DNA from: Glandiceps talaboti
Lineage: Eukaryota; Hemichordata; Enteropneusta; Spengelidae
Assembly: GCF_964340395.1 (NCBI RefSeq)
Contig: NC_135559.1
Coordinates: 3,125,001-3,189,000 of the forward strand
Reading direction: 5' to 3'
DNA: 64,000 nt
Of the stretch, positions 25,701 through 40,500 are shown one piece after another. A program made the position numbers and the translations under genes. Within the stretch, counting starts at the first letter, position 1; every line of letters starts with the position of its first letter. The notes below the pieces were generated by a model. The model worked only from the letters and a program-made list of their open reading frames with translations. It did not search any database and had not been told where the DNA came from.

Positions 25701-28376
25701 TTTACCTCCAGCTGTACCATTCATGATTCCAATCCTAACATTTTCTTCAGTTTGTTGTTGGAATACTTCAATAGTAGCTTTAGCTATGTTGTCTAATAAT
25801 GTATTCATTTCAGAAGCTGGACATTGTTTAAACATTAGCTGTAACTCCAGACATGACACTCTCAATGTCCACTGATCCAGAGTCTGAAAGTAACAAGTAA
25901 TACCACACTTCATGAACGTGCAAGATGCAGCTTACAAATTTCCATTCCAATTTGCATATGACAATGCAATACAAGTGTCCTGTATTTATTGATATATTAA
26001 AATACATCATATCACTCCTTCCATATCACCCTGCTCTATCTATGAAAGGGGTTAACTGATCATGTGTCATGGCATACACCCTGTCATGGCATACCTTACA
26101 GACTACTCTGTGGGTTACTATTTCACCAAAGACATGTAAACTTTTGAGAGACGACAAACAGTTGATATTTAGTGAAAGCAAAACTAAAGCTTTCGTCCAC
26201 ACCTGTGGACTTGTACATCAGTCTGATGTCCTGGGTTGGTCACATGACTCAGCACTGGAGTAACATGACAAATGAATAGCATCCCAGATGTGTGAAAATT
26301 GAAAAACAACCCCATCCCAGTTAGAATCCAAGTTTTTACTTGTAAATACAGACAACTTCCTTTACACCATGTTGAAACCAACATTGCTCCTTGTCAAGTA
26401 CTTTCCACATTATCCCAGTTAATCTTACAATCTTGGCACACTATGAATTTATCTACAAACTTCTTAACTGTTATATGGTACTTGGACACTAGTGAACTGA
26501 AGGAGAACATGGTGTTGACTGTGATAGCATAGGTGAGACAGAACATACCCTTTTGTAGAATGACAAAATGTTTACATAGTTACGTCTATTTTTGGTCATT
26601 TACTGAATTGTAATACTTACACGTAGGATTCTTCCTATGGTTTGTTTTTGTTCACTATCAGACACATTGCCTTCATTGGCAGTAGGTATACCATTAGGGT
26701 AACAAATTAGCTGAAGTAAATGCTGGGCCTGTAACACAAAGGTGGGATATTCATTTATTAGGAAAGTATCATTTCTCATCTCATTTCATCTCATCTCATC
26801 TCATCTCATCTCATCTCATCTCATCTCATCTCATCTCATCTCATCTTATCAGAGTCTATGGCATGCATATTAGATTACAGTCCTATTTTACTGTATGTTC
26901 TTCATAAGTACTATGAAATCCGAGGTACTATGTATTTCCTTTTGATATATCACTTTGCTGTCAAACATTGTATATAACTATGGTAGGGGACAGGCTTGAA
27001 TAGCTGTAAGCTAAATCCTGATTCCCCTATTTACCCACGAAATAGTATTTTTGTATGTGTATCTGTAATGTTCATTTGTGCTTTTGGGTAAATAAACACT
27101 ATATATTTTACAGAGTGATAGTACATGTAGCTATGGACAATCTACACGTACAGACTATCAAGTAATTTGATACTATACACCTAGATATTTTCACCATTAG
27201 AAAATTTCTGATTTTACAGTCTTCAACTTGTTCTCTAAGACTAATTTTTACTGATTACCAGACTGGTGCATTGTGTTCATGTACAAGAAGGTATTATAGG
27301 CACTACTTATTTTTGCCCATTATAGATATTATCATATACCCAGCATCAATTCCAATGCAATTCAATGGAGAGAACGTGCATCAAACCCAGGCAATAATTT
27401 TCCATATCACACCCCCCGGCACACTTTGCCCAAATATGGCAAGTGGCGCACTCATCCATATCTGTTTGACATTTGCTCAGTGATTTTGCTTTGTTACTTT
27501 CTTCACTATTTTTACATTTTTGCGAATAAAATAATATTTCACTACCAATTTATGTGATTTCGATGTTTCCATGCCACTACATTGGGTATATCATAAAACC
27601 TTCATGACCCGGATATGGGTTTTACAGACCTCAGTAGTACGGCTTATCGGCCTTCCTAAAGTCGGGGCCCTTCTGCTGTACAACCTCTGTCCGCAAAACA
27701 CATACACGGGCCATAAAGATTAACAAAATATTCAGAGTGGCATTGTCAGAATCAAGACAACTACTTCATAACTCATACAAACTGACCTGTTTGTTGTTAA
27801 ACAAATTATCCAGCAGTAACTCAGGAGTACATAGATTCTCTGGGTCTTTCAGACACTTTTCTCGTACCCAGTCCTGAGTACAGATCATTTTAAGTACATA
27901 TTTAGCATAATCACTCAGACCAGCTGACTCAATAGATCCAATTGGTTTGTTGGAAAATCCAAAAATATCATCACTCAAATCATCAAGAGAGGTGAGTAAA
28001 CCTGGTGAACTACCACCACCAACATTGGCATCACCTAACAAGAGATAAATATAGAACATTTTAGCTAGAGTTTTAACATTTGTATTAAAGTAGAAAGCAT
28101 TACAGAAGTATTAACTCAACTAAAGACATACGCAATCCATAGTCCATAGAAATATACTCATTGTGCATGTGTTCATGTGTTCATGTAGCATATTTGTTTT
28201 TGTTTCTTGTGGCTTTTTAGTTATTTTACATTTACGTATATATAAATGTCTCTGTCTGTCTGTCTGTCTGTCTGTATCTTCACGATTCTCCCTCCCTTCT
28301 CCCTCTGATATCAGGAAGGCTTTCAACACAGCTACCACTGCACCAACACTGATACAATGAAGAATATGTCTGCATA

Positions 28377-28409
<33 letters not shown>

Positions 28410-28509
28410 GTCTGTCCTTATCTTCCCCTCTACTTACCTAACATAAGTAATGCTTTCAACACAGCTAACACAGCACCAACACTTATACAATGATGAATAT
28501 GTCTGCACA

Positions 28510-28548
<39 letters not shown>

Positions 28549-31500
28549 GTCTGTCTGTCTGTCTCTGTCTGTCTGTCTGTCTGTCCTTATCTTCCCCTCT
28601 ACTTACCTAACATAAGTAATGCTTTCAACACAGCTAACACAGCACCAACACTTATACTATGGTGAGCTGCTGATAACAGATGTCTGTCACATGATGACTT
28701 AATAGCTGCCATATTACGATTACTGACTGATTGGTCATTAGGGTCGTAAGTAGTTTTAAATAACCGTAGCAACAAATGACAGGTTAATCGAGCACCGGGT
28801 TCAGCATCCAGATCAACACCAGCTGTAAAAATGTAAAACAAAACAAAATCAGTAATGGAAGTTATATCATTCTAAAGTCAATTGTATATGTTTGAACTGG
28901 AAGTATGGAATGTATACCCCCCCCCCCATTGTTGTACGTCAATAATAATAATAACGTTAATTTTTATATAACACTTTCCCCACACTGTGCTAAAATCACT
29001 ATTACCTCTGGTACAGACCTACAAATAGTAGAACAGCCCTTCCTCAACTCCCAGGACAGCATACAATCCATTGCAGCATTTCTAAGTGCATAGGATTAAA
29101 GCATTCACATTGGCACCTCTATCCTACCAGGTCCCCAATTATACAGCTGGGTTGACTGAGGCACAATCACGGTTTAAATCTTGCCCAAAGACTTTAGCCA
29201 TATCAGCAACAATGGTAGTGGCGAGCACAAATTTGCACCCTGTAGATTCCAAGCCAGCCACTCCAACCACTTGAACATCAAACACAACATTGCACATCTG
29301 TTTTTTTCTGAGCCAAAATATTCAGATTCCTCAATTCCCTTATTTCTTTAAATCAAGCTTGTGCAGCTATAAATCTATAAATGTATTTATTGTTCAGTTG
29401 ACCAAATACTAGACAAACAAGTGTACTTTTTAGACTTTGATTATATGAAAACTCAAACAAACAAATTTGCACAGTTGCACCACAAAACAAATAGGTTTGA
29501 GTACAGTGGCTGTAATGTACATGTAATCCTCATTCCAGGTAACAGCCTCATGTGAATTCATTTAAGCCCCCCCCCCCCCCCCCAAAAAAAAAAGATTTGT
29601 ATCTGGTCAGTGCGCTCATACCCAGCGTTGGTCTTTTCCTACTTCAATTAAGACCACTGCGAGCCAACTATGAACAAGCAGAGGACATCTGCCCCACATA
29701 CACACTCGCTCTAAAATACTAAATATGAAGAACAGTAACTGCCATAAATAGTAGATTGAGTGACAGGTTTGTTGAGAATTAAAAAAGAAAAAAAAAGAAA
29801 AAAAGGTGTTGTTGCACCATTTTAGACAGACTGTCCTGACCAGAAACAATTCTTTTTTTTCTTTTCTTGGCCTAATAAATAAGTTTTATCATCTCTGAAA
29901 AAACTCACCTGACTGACAAACATTGACAATGGATGGTATTGCTACATGCATGACTACATCTTCTAGTGAAAACTCACCTGACTGACAAACGTTGACAATG
30001 GATGGTATTGCTACATGCATGACTACATCTTCTAGTGAAAACTCACCTGACTGACAAACGTTGACAATGGATGGTATTGCTACATGCATGACTACATCTT
30101 CTAGTGAAAACTCACCTGACTGACAAACGTTGACAATGGATGGTATTGCTACATGCATGACTACGTCTTCTAGTGAAAACTCACCTGACTGACAAACGTT
30201 GACAATGGATGGTATTGCTACATGCATGACTACGTCTTCTAGTGAAAACTCACCTGACTGACAAACGTTGACAATGGATGGTATTGCTACATGCATGACT
30301 ACGTCTTCTAGTGAAAACTCACCTGACTGACAAACGTTGACAATGGATGGTATTGCTACATGCATGACTACGTCTTCTAGTGAAAACTCACCTGACTGAC
30401 AAACGTTGACAATGGATGGTATTGCTACATGCATGACTACGTCTTCTAGTGAAAACTCACCTGACTGACAAACGTTGACAATGGATGGTATTGCTACATG
30501 CATGACTACATCTTCTAGTGAAAACTCACCTGACTGACAAACGTTGACAATGGATGGTATTGCTACATGCATGACTACATCTTCTAGTGAAAAACAATGT
30601 CTAGATATTAAGATAGCTGTGAATATAGCTATAGAGTCATGGAATGACAAATCAACAACCTAAAAATGAACAGAAAAAGAATGTCAGAAATTACTCCCTC
30701 ATCCATATTTCTGAATTATTACTGCAGAAAATGGGTTTCCTTCAAACATAAAGAGAAAAGGTACCTTGTAAATTCACAATGTTAAAAAAAAACAATAGTT
30801 AAAGGAAATAAATATGTTGGTTGCAACTTTCACTTATCAGTTCAGAGTTGGCATTGGATCAAACTTAGGCAGAAGTGAGATACGAGCCTTGCTACAGAAT
30901 TTCCATTAACTGCTTGTCATGTTATATCATTAGAATAACAATAGAAACAGTCGACAATACATTTCACTGAAGTTGCCAAGTTGTCTGTGTTCTGACAGAG
31001 GTTACTCATAACCTTTCTGCATTATACAGAAACAACCCAAAGTACACATCAATGGTCTTACTACAAGCCTATCAGAAAGTGTGTTACTTACATCAACTAT
31101 AAGAAGGACATCATTAAAACCAAGATCATGATTGGATGAACAGCACAAGGCTTTTAAAGCACCAAGCCATTCAGAACTGAGGGGATTACAGCAAGCAGTT
31201 AATTCTGAACACAGAGCTGCAATTTCATTCAACCTAAAAACCAACACAAATCCAAATATTAGAACTTCCTGGTATGAACGTGAACTTCCTGGTATGAATG
31301 TAAAGTTTTGTTAGTCTAATAGGCTATCCATGGCTTCAAATCTCTTCTCACATCTAACTCAATGAGGTCCTGAGATGAAATTTCAAATTCAAACCAAGCC
31401 GTCCACACTATCACTAACATCACGTCTTTGTTAATCAATCACAGAATTCTACCCAATGATAAGTTAGTGTTTACTGGGGGCAGTTACATAATGTCCAAAT

Positions 31501-34500
31501 ATGGTATATTTGTCAGATCAGAATGCTACTTATACATTGTTTACATCATTCTAACAGTTAGGGGTTTGCTCATTTACATAATGTCCAAATATGGTATATT
31601 TGTCCGATCAGAATGCTACTTATACATTGTTTACATCTATCTAACAGTTAGGGGTTTGCTCATTTACATAATGTCCAAATATGGTATATTTGTCAGATCA
31701 GAATGCTACTTATACATTGTGCACATCTATCTAACAGTTAGGGGTTTACTCATTTGCATAATGTCCAAATATGGTATATTTGTCAGATCAGAATGCTACT
31801 TATACATTGTTTACATCTATCTAACAGTTAGGGGTTTGCTCATTTACATAATGTCCAAATATGGTATATTTGTCAGATCAGAATGCTACTTATACATTGT
31901 TTATATCATTCTAACAGTTAGGGGTTTGTTCATTTGAATAATGTCCAAATATGGTATATTTGTCAGATCAGAATGCTACTTATACATTGTGCACATCTAT
32001 CTAACAGTTAGGGGTTTACTCATTTGCATAATGTCCAAATATGGTATATTTGTCAGATCAGAATGCTACTTATACATTGTGTACATCTATCTAACAGTTA
32101 GGGGTTTGCTCATTTGCATAATGTCCAAATCTGGTATATTTGTCAGATCAGAATGCTACTTATACATTGTTTACATCATTCTAACGGTTAGGGGTTTGTT
32201 CATTTGAATAATGTCCATATATGGTATATTTGTCAGATCAGAATGCTACTTATACATTGTTTACATCATTCTAACGGTTAGGGGTTTGCTCATTTGCATA
32301 ATGTCCAAATATGGTATATTTGTCAGATCAGAATGCTACTTATACATTGTGCACATCTATCTAACAGTTGGGGGTTTACTCATTTGTATAAACAAGTTTG
32401 AATCATGATATCTCATTGAGCTAGACAAGGTGAAGGGAGATCTTGAGATTCAAAGCCACAGATAGCATTTAGACTAAAGTTTAGCAGACTATGGACACAC
32501 AAGAAGTGTCTCACCTTGAAAAGGTACATGAGTGACAGAGGTCTGCAAAATAGAGATTTTTTCTATGGATGTTTATTTACACATTGGAAAGAAAACGTCC
32601 CTTACAAGATATGAAGACATCACAGAAAACAAAACATGATATTTCATGACATTTGAAATGTCATTGTACTGTCAAAGTGCACAGCTGTGTCAACAAATTG
32701 ATTCAAAATTTCATACATTATCAAATTTTCTGCAAATTTTTGTGATTATTGCACAACAGGAATTCAGTTACATTACATGTTACATTTTATATTATAAAGC
32801 AAACTATGAGAAAGGTAAACTTACCGATCTGTGTCCGGTCTGTTGCATATATTCAACAATGCATTGCATACTAGACTGTATCTATTCTGAGCTGAATCAT
32901 TTAATAACCGTCCTACCACTGACTGAAGACACTGTTTACCCCTGTTATGGAAAATAATCAACACCATATATGTTCATGGAAACCAACACCAAATACGGTC
33001 ATATAAAAACAATACACACTAAATATGGTCATGGAAAGCAACAAACCTAAAATACAGTCATAGAGAAACAACCACCACCAAATATGGTCATATAAAAACA
33101 ATCCACACCAAATATGGTGATGTCATAGAAGAACAACCAATATCGAACATGGTCATTGAAAAGTAATCAATACTAAATATGGTCATATAAAAACAGTCCA
33201 CACCAAATATGGTTATTGGAAAACAACCAACACCAAATATGGTCATAGAACAACAACCAATATCGAACATGGTTACAGAAAAGTAATCAATACTAAATAT
33301 GGTGATCAAAAAAATATTTATGATTTAACACCAAAAATATGGTCTGTTATGTCGTAAAGTCATCTAGTAAATCCACATTCATATCAGAAATTAGTTGATA
33401 ACAGATGACACATACCATACAGTCATGAAAATTTGATCATAGATTTAGGCGGGAAACTAACTTGTTGATAGCAGCAGACTATAAATACTTACCTTGGATT
33501 CATAATGTATTCTGTCATAAATGTATGATCCCTAAATAAGTTAGATGCTGATGGCTGAATGTTGGCATAAATTGTCTGCTTCACTTTAGATGACACATTA
33601 CTAAACATTTCTGAAAACTTGGCCTGAAACAAAACAAGATTTTCATGACTTATGTAATACTGCTATGATAAGAACTGGAGGATGCAACAGTTTTGAAATT
33701 AAAAAAGAAAATGCTTATCTAGAATTCATCCCTAGTTTTGTCTAGTGTATATGTAATTACGGATTTTAGGCTTACACACAAAAATCACACACTTGGAAAA
33801 ATACCTACAAACAGGGATGGAACAGAAAAGACAATCAAATGATCACTATTTTGTTGTCAAAGTTTAACACCATGTTATTTCAACAAACAAAATTGCATTT
33901 ATTTACTGCTGACAATGTGTTTCCTGAGGATTAAATAGGGAACTTGCAAACCTGCCATGTTGAATGTTGCATCATGGGAAATGTGATATCAAATACTAAC
34001 CAATTAGCATCATAAACAATAATGTTATATTGTTTTTAACCACGAATGATCAATTCATAGTCACCCTTACACCATTGTGAGAGGTTTATTTTATCGGTAG
34101 CTCCACATTAGGTGTTATAATAACCACAAATAATCCCATAGTCCTTTGCATCTAAGCATGCTCAGTCTGGATTGCAAGTTCCCTATTCTTAATACATTGA
34201 TCTTACATCTGATTATATTAGACACAGTAATAATTTCTAAATAACAGTTTCTTTCTGTCTTTGCTTGTTGACAGATGTTACATTGTCTATGCAAAATTGT
34301 CAAAATTATTAAAAACAATTTCTAAATAATAGTTTCTTTCTGTCTTTGCTTGTTGACAGTGATGTTACATTGTCTTGTCTTACCTTGAGATAACTACAAG
34401 AAATATACAAATCATATAAATAGGCCAATATACATCTCTCAGCCGAAGTACAATCAGAAACATTACCAACATGTTTGACTACACTACACAACCTGTGAAT

Positions 34501-37500
34501 GAAAACAAAGTAAAAGTGTTGGTGTATTTGTGTGCAAAGAGGTTATTTGGTTCACATATACACTGTCTATGTGTGAGTGTCTAGTTCAGGTAGTTATGTT
34601 TCTTGTTGTTTTCCATATGGTCTCTGTGTTATTGGTTTCTTCTCATCAGATTTACAGCCATTACAGATTGGAAGAACAGTTTTATATTGTCTTTTTAAGT
34701 TGATGTCAGTTTCCACATCCATTATCTCTCATGAGACTTAACAATTTTATCATTTTGTTCTCAAATACATAAAAAAAGTTTAGGGTCAACAGTGAAAAAT
34801 TAGGTGGGGTCAGGTAACTGGAACCACACAATTTTTTTTCAGGCCTAACTGAAAAATATTATTTTTTGAAATCTTAAACCATTATATTGGCAAAAAATAA
34901 ATACTACGTTGGAAAGTGTGACAGTAGCTTGAAATATAATTTTTTTAAATTTTAAAAGATTTAAAACATCACTTTGTGCTATGAGTCAATTTCTGGACTA
35001 TTCAATTGTTACACTCAGTTTTCTTCTCTGGGAAACAGAATTTAGGTCTTACAGAGCTGTCAGTGATGCTAGTCAGATAGATAGACAAAGACATCAATTA
35101 TTCATGTAATATCTTATCAATTCTACCACTAGTAATCATACTCACAAGTCAAAAACATCTGCTGTTTGTTCCTGTGATAACAATAAGCATGCATGGTAGC
35201 GTCTGAGTACTGCCACAATACATAGACACAGGTTGGTGGTATAGTTGCCAGCCAAGTTTGACGATTTCAGTAATAGTTCAGCCTCAACCAGACTCATGTC
35301 ATTCAATAACTGCACAGATAGAGAAATAGTGGTCACATATATATTAGGCCAAATAAAAGAATTGTTTCTGTTTGTCTAAAGTGGTGTGACAACACAATTT
35401 TTTTTTATTCTCAACAAACCTGTCACTCAATCTACTATTTACCGCAGTTACTATTTACCGCAGTTACTGTTCTTTTTATTTAGTACTTTAGAGCAAGTGT
35501 GTATGTGGGGTAGATGTCATTTGCTTGTTCATGATTGGCTCTGCAGTTGTCATCAATGCAGTAGAGAGGGTTATTTGTGTGTTTATCCCACAGATCTGCA
35601 GACTGCATGGATGGACAAACACATACAAAAAAAGACCGACAAGGGGGTATTAAAGTTTTGTGCACACTGACCAGAAACAATTTTTTTTGGGGGGAGGGGG
35701 GGCCTTAAATATAAGCAAACATTGACACAACCTTAGGGGAAATCTGTTTATGGAAGAACGAACTGCAAATACACCTAAAGGGAAACATGATGAGCTGCTT
35801 CAAGGGCTAAGTTTCAATCCCAAGTCATCACATTAATGTTATCTTAGTAAGGATTACATGGTAACATTCTTTTGTTGTGGCCCAACTCTGCCAAACAACC
35901 ACATTTCAAATCTAGATTTTACTCCTTATCCAAAGTGGGCCTTGAAAACAGTTTTATTCTTGCCCTAAGTCACTGCACACAGTGTCAACTTTATCATCCT
36001 TTTTTCTGAAATCTCTTCTTGGTGATAGATAAATGTATTGGTGAAGACATTTTCAAAAAAGGCCAAATTGAAATTAAGAAAAATTTTTTCTTCTTAGTTT
36101 TCAATTTCCCATATCTAAGTATCTAAAGCAATTTTTGTTTCTAAAAAGAGAAAAGGTTTGAAGATATTTACCTGAATAGCAAAGTCTAACAATCCATCAA
36201 TATTCAATGCATATTCCATCAGATCAAATATAAATGTAATATGGTCCACCGATGGTAGATGATATGAAGTCCCTTGATGAAAATTACGTACTTGTTCCAG
36301 TACATTATTAGCACAAGTCGTTGTCACTACATGCTGGTCAAAATACGACAACGCCCGAAACTTTGCGAACACGCTATCTAAACTTGGAACACTATCAGCT
36401 TTATGCTTCTTGGGTTTACTTGGTGTTGTGTTTTCTTTCTCTCCTTTCTTGTTGATAATTTTAAGTATTTCCTTTTGGACTTTTCGGACCGCATGACGCG
36501 CTTCATCTCTTGATTTGCCAACGCCGTAAAGTACGACTAATCGCTGGTTACATTCGTGGCTAGACACATCATCTTGAGGTATAGGGAAATGCTTGGCATA
36601 CAATAAATGCTTTGATTGTTTATGATAACTCCTGAGTGCTAGCATATGTCTGCTATCTTCATCATTTTTCTCGTCTTTAAATCTTTGCTGAGAACCAAGT
36701 TTCTTGTCCTTCAAAGCTTCCAGGAATTTCTCCTGGAAGGACGAGTCTCGTCTGGATTCTTTCAGTGGTTCAAACAAACTAAATTCATCATCTTCTTTCT
36801 TCTCCTCCATTTCTTCATCCTTAATCTGCAAATTTGTTTGATAAATTTGAAACTGCTATTGGTTATTGATAGGTAGTACATAAAATAAGTACAACTCTAC
36901 ACATTGGTTAACAAGTAGAGAGTGTAGTACACATGTAACAGTACACATTCCATTCCCTGGCTTGTAATTCATGGTAAAATAATTCTGACTATCATGAGTA
37001 GAATAGATATTGATGTAACACTGGTAATATATAAACTAAATATATTGTTCTTCAATGTGGTAGATTACACAAGTGGGTGAAACCAGTTCCTCTGTTGTGC
37101 AATTTTAATCATCCTTTGATCAAGATAGAGTATATATTGGAAATCTGAAAACAGTGCACTGTAAGTTTATGGAACTATACCTTTCAGAGAGTCACCCTAA
37201 TGAGACTATAATCAAACCAACGTCCATTTAATAGTGTATAACTGTTGTATCAACATGTTGCAACAATAGTTTTAGTTTGTGTCTATCTTTATAGTAAACC
37301 GAAGTCTCAGTTACCAGAGTAATACTTGACTCCATTAGTTATAGTACTCTTAGTAGAAGTAGTGATAAAGTTACTTGGAATCTAGGTTTTGATGAAGTCT
37401 GAGAGGTTCAGATAAAAACTACGTAATCACATCAAAACTAAAACTGAAACATTATCATGTTTTGTAGTTGCTTCCTTCAAGGAACATCAAAGACTCCTCC

Positions 37501-40500
37501 GGATGAGGAAGGCAATCAACATCATTCAATTATGATGGAATAATTTGGTGGCAGAAGAAAATATATTTGAAAATTAATATTCAATTAATAATTAATTACT
37601 ATTTTCAGCACTGATATCAAAAATGTACCATGGGTTATTCCTGAAATGTCAAAACGTCAACACTTTATTAACACCTTAAGACAGTGCATATTTTAACAAT
37701 TTTTTTAAAATCAAATAGAGAGATGTTTTTAAGAATGCACCAACTCATCAAGTTTATCAAAAACGCTTATATGGGAAATAGGTCATATACTAATAAGTTA
37801 GATATGTGTTCCATTGACTTTGTCAAGGTTTAACCTTGATATTGAATGTCCTGATAAGTAGATAACGTAGCAATGGCTTCACCACTAAAAAAGGTTGTTG
37901 ACCTGGCCCAAACTAACCTCCATTTTAAGCTGTACATCTTCTTCCATCTTATCGGCACTATCATCAAGATTTTCATGATGGGACTGTACACTAGGTGGTG
38001 GCGGCGGTGTGGTTACAAGGTCACCACGTGATATCAACGTGCACATATATGCATCGTGGGAAAAGACATCATGTCGGATGAGTTCACAAAATAGTAAGAC
38101 AAGGTTAGAGAATGCTGTTTTATCTTCTGTGCTGCTGTTGTCATCTGTTGGAGTCACACAGCAAAAAAATTATCAGTACAATTTGGTTTGAGAAATTCAT
38201 AAATTATGTTTTGAAAAATTGATAATAAACTATGAAATCATAAGATAAAAAAAGGACATTGATTCATTTTGTGTCATCGTTCCAATTTTGCAATATTAAT
38301 ATTGTATTTTTTGCACTATCATGTACAAGAAACGACTGAGTATACCATACATATAAACTATGACAATATTAGAGAGTTCATCATGTTCTCATGATTCTGT
38401 CAATAACACTGACTAATCTGTAACCCATGATGAAAAAATTCTTATCCATCAAACAATTTTTTTTTCATATTTGTGATTATAGACAAAATGCCATCATTCA
38501 TAATGTTTAGTCAGGCATCTAAAATATTCAAATATCTTGATGTCTGACCCTTCCGACAGACACAGACAGGAAACAACATATAAACTCTCAGGACGGTGCC
38601 CATTTGGGGCTAAAAACAACAATACATTATTGAATTGGCAAACCATTGCACACTTACCCATGATTGGGGCCTGGTTGTCTAAGAAATGTAACAACAAACT
38701 CTGAAACACAGGCAAACCATTGCTCATGATAGAAGCTGATGATATCGATTCTTTCTCATCCAGGATATCGTTATCTGCATTTTTCTGTTGAAAACAGAAT
38801 ACGAAATTGACTTGTACATTTACAATGGTTGAGATTAAGGAAATGTCAATTCTACGAACAACAATCACATGTCGATAATAGCTGTAGATGCATTAGCTAA
38901 ACACGTTAAATTTTGCACCACTATAGCTAAATACGTTGTGTACACGCTACAGTATATTACATGTGAAAAGTGAAACAAAATGTATTATATTATACTACAG
39001 GATGTTTTGGATAGATATCTCATTTTGATGGCTGCTATGAGTACATTTCAGCCTACATTTGCATACCTCTGTAAGCTAAAGGTGTATACCTTCTCCCCCA
39101 CATCTCTCACCTACATTTGCACATATCTGTAGATGTATACTTTCATCTCTACATCTCTCACCTACACATATCTGTATATGTATACTTTCATCTCTACATC
39201 TCTCACCTACACATATCTGTAGATGTATACTTTCATCTCTACATCTCTCACCTACACATATCTGTATATGTATACTTTCATCTCTACATCTCTCACCTAC
39301 ACATATCTGTAGATGTATACTTTCACCTCAACATCTCTCACCGACACATATCTGTAGGTATAAACTTTCATCTCAACATCTCTCACCTACACATATCTGT
39401 ATATGTATACTTTCATCTCAACATCTCTCACCTACACATATCTGTATATGTATACTTTCATCTCAACATCTCTCACCAACACATATCTGTAGGTATAAAC
39501 TTTCATCTCTACATCTCTCACCGACACATCTCTGTAGGTATAAACTTTCATCTCAACATCTCTCACCAACACATATCTGTATATGTATACTTTCATCTCA
39601 ACATCTCTCACCTACACATCTCTGTAGGTATAAACTTTCATCTCAACATCTCTCACCTACACATATCTGTAGATGTATACTTTCATCTCAACATCTCTCA
39701 CCTACACATCTCCGTAGGTATAAACTTTCATCTCTACATCTCTCACCTACACATATCTGTATATGTATACTTTCATCTCAACATCTCTCACCTACACATC
39801 TCTGTAGGTATAAACTTTCATCTCAACATCTCTCACCTACACATCTCTGGAGGTATAAACTTTCATCTCAACATCTCTCACCTACACATATCTGTAGATG
39901 TATACTTTCATCTCAACATCTCTCACCTACACATCTCTGTAGGTATAAACTTTCATCTCAACATCTCTCACCTACACATATCTGTAGATGTATACTTTCA
40001 TCTCAACATCTCTCACCTACACATCTCTGTAGGTATAAACTTTCATCTCAACATCTCTCACCTACACATCTCTGGAGGTATAAACTTTCATCTCAACATC
40101 TCTCACCTACACATATCTGTATATGTATACTTTCATCTCAACATCTCTCACCTACACATATCTGTAGGTATAAACTTTCATCTCAACATCTCTCACCTAC
40201 ACATATCTGTATATGTATACTTTCATCTCTACATCTCTCACCTACACATATCTGTAGGTATAAACTTTCATCTCAACATCTCTCACCTACACATATCTGT
40301 ATATGTATACTTTCATCTCTACATCTCTCACCTACACATATCTGTAGGTATAAACTTTCATCTCAACATCTCTCACCTACACATATCTGTATATGTATAC
40401 TTTCATCTCAACATCTCTCACCTACACATATCTGTAGGTATAAACTTTCATCTCAACATCTCTCACCTACACATATCTGTATATGTATACTTTCATCTCT

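Noticed and set aside
31428-32408. Plus-strand ORFs of a 30-residue repeat ([16 protein letters not shown])
   Set aside because: Frame-neutral 90-bp array inside a transposable element; open frames are a by-product of the period.
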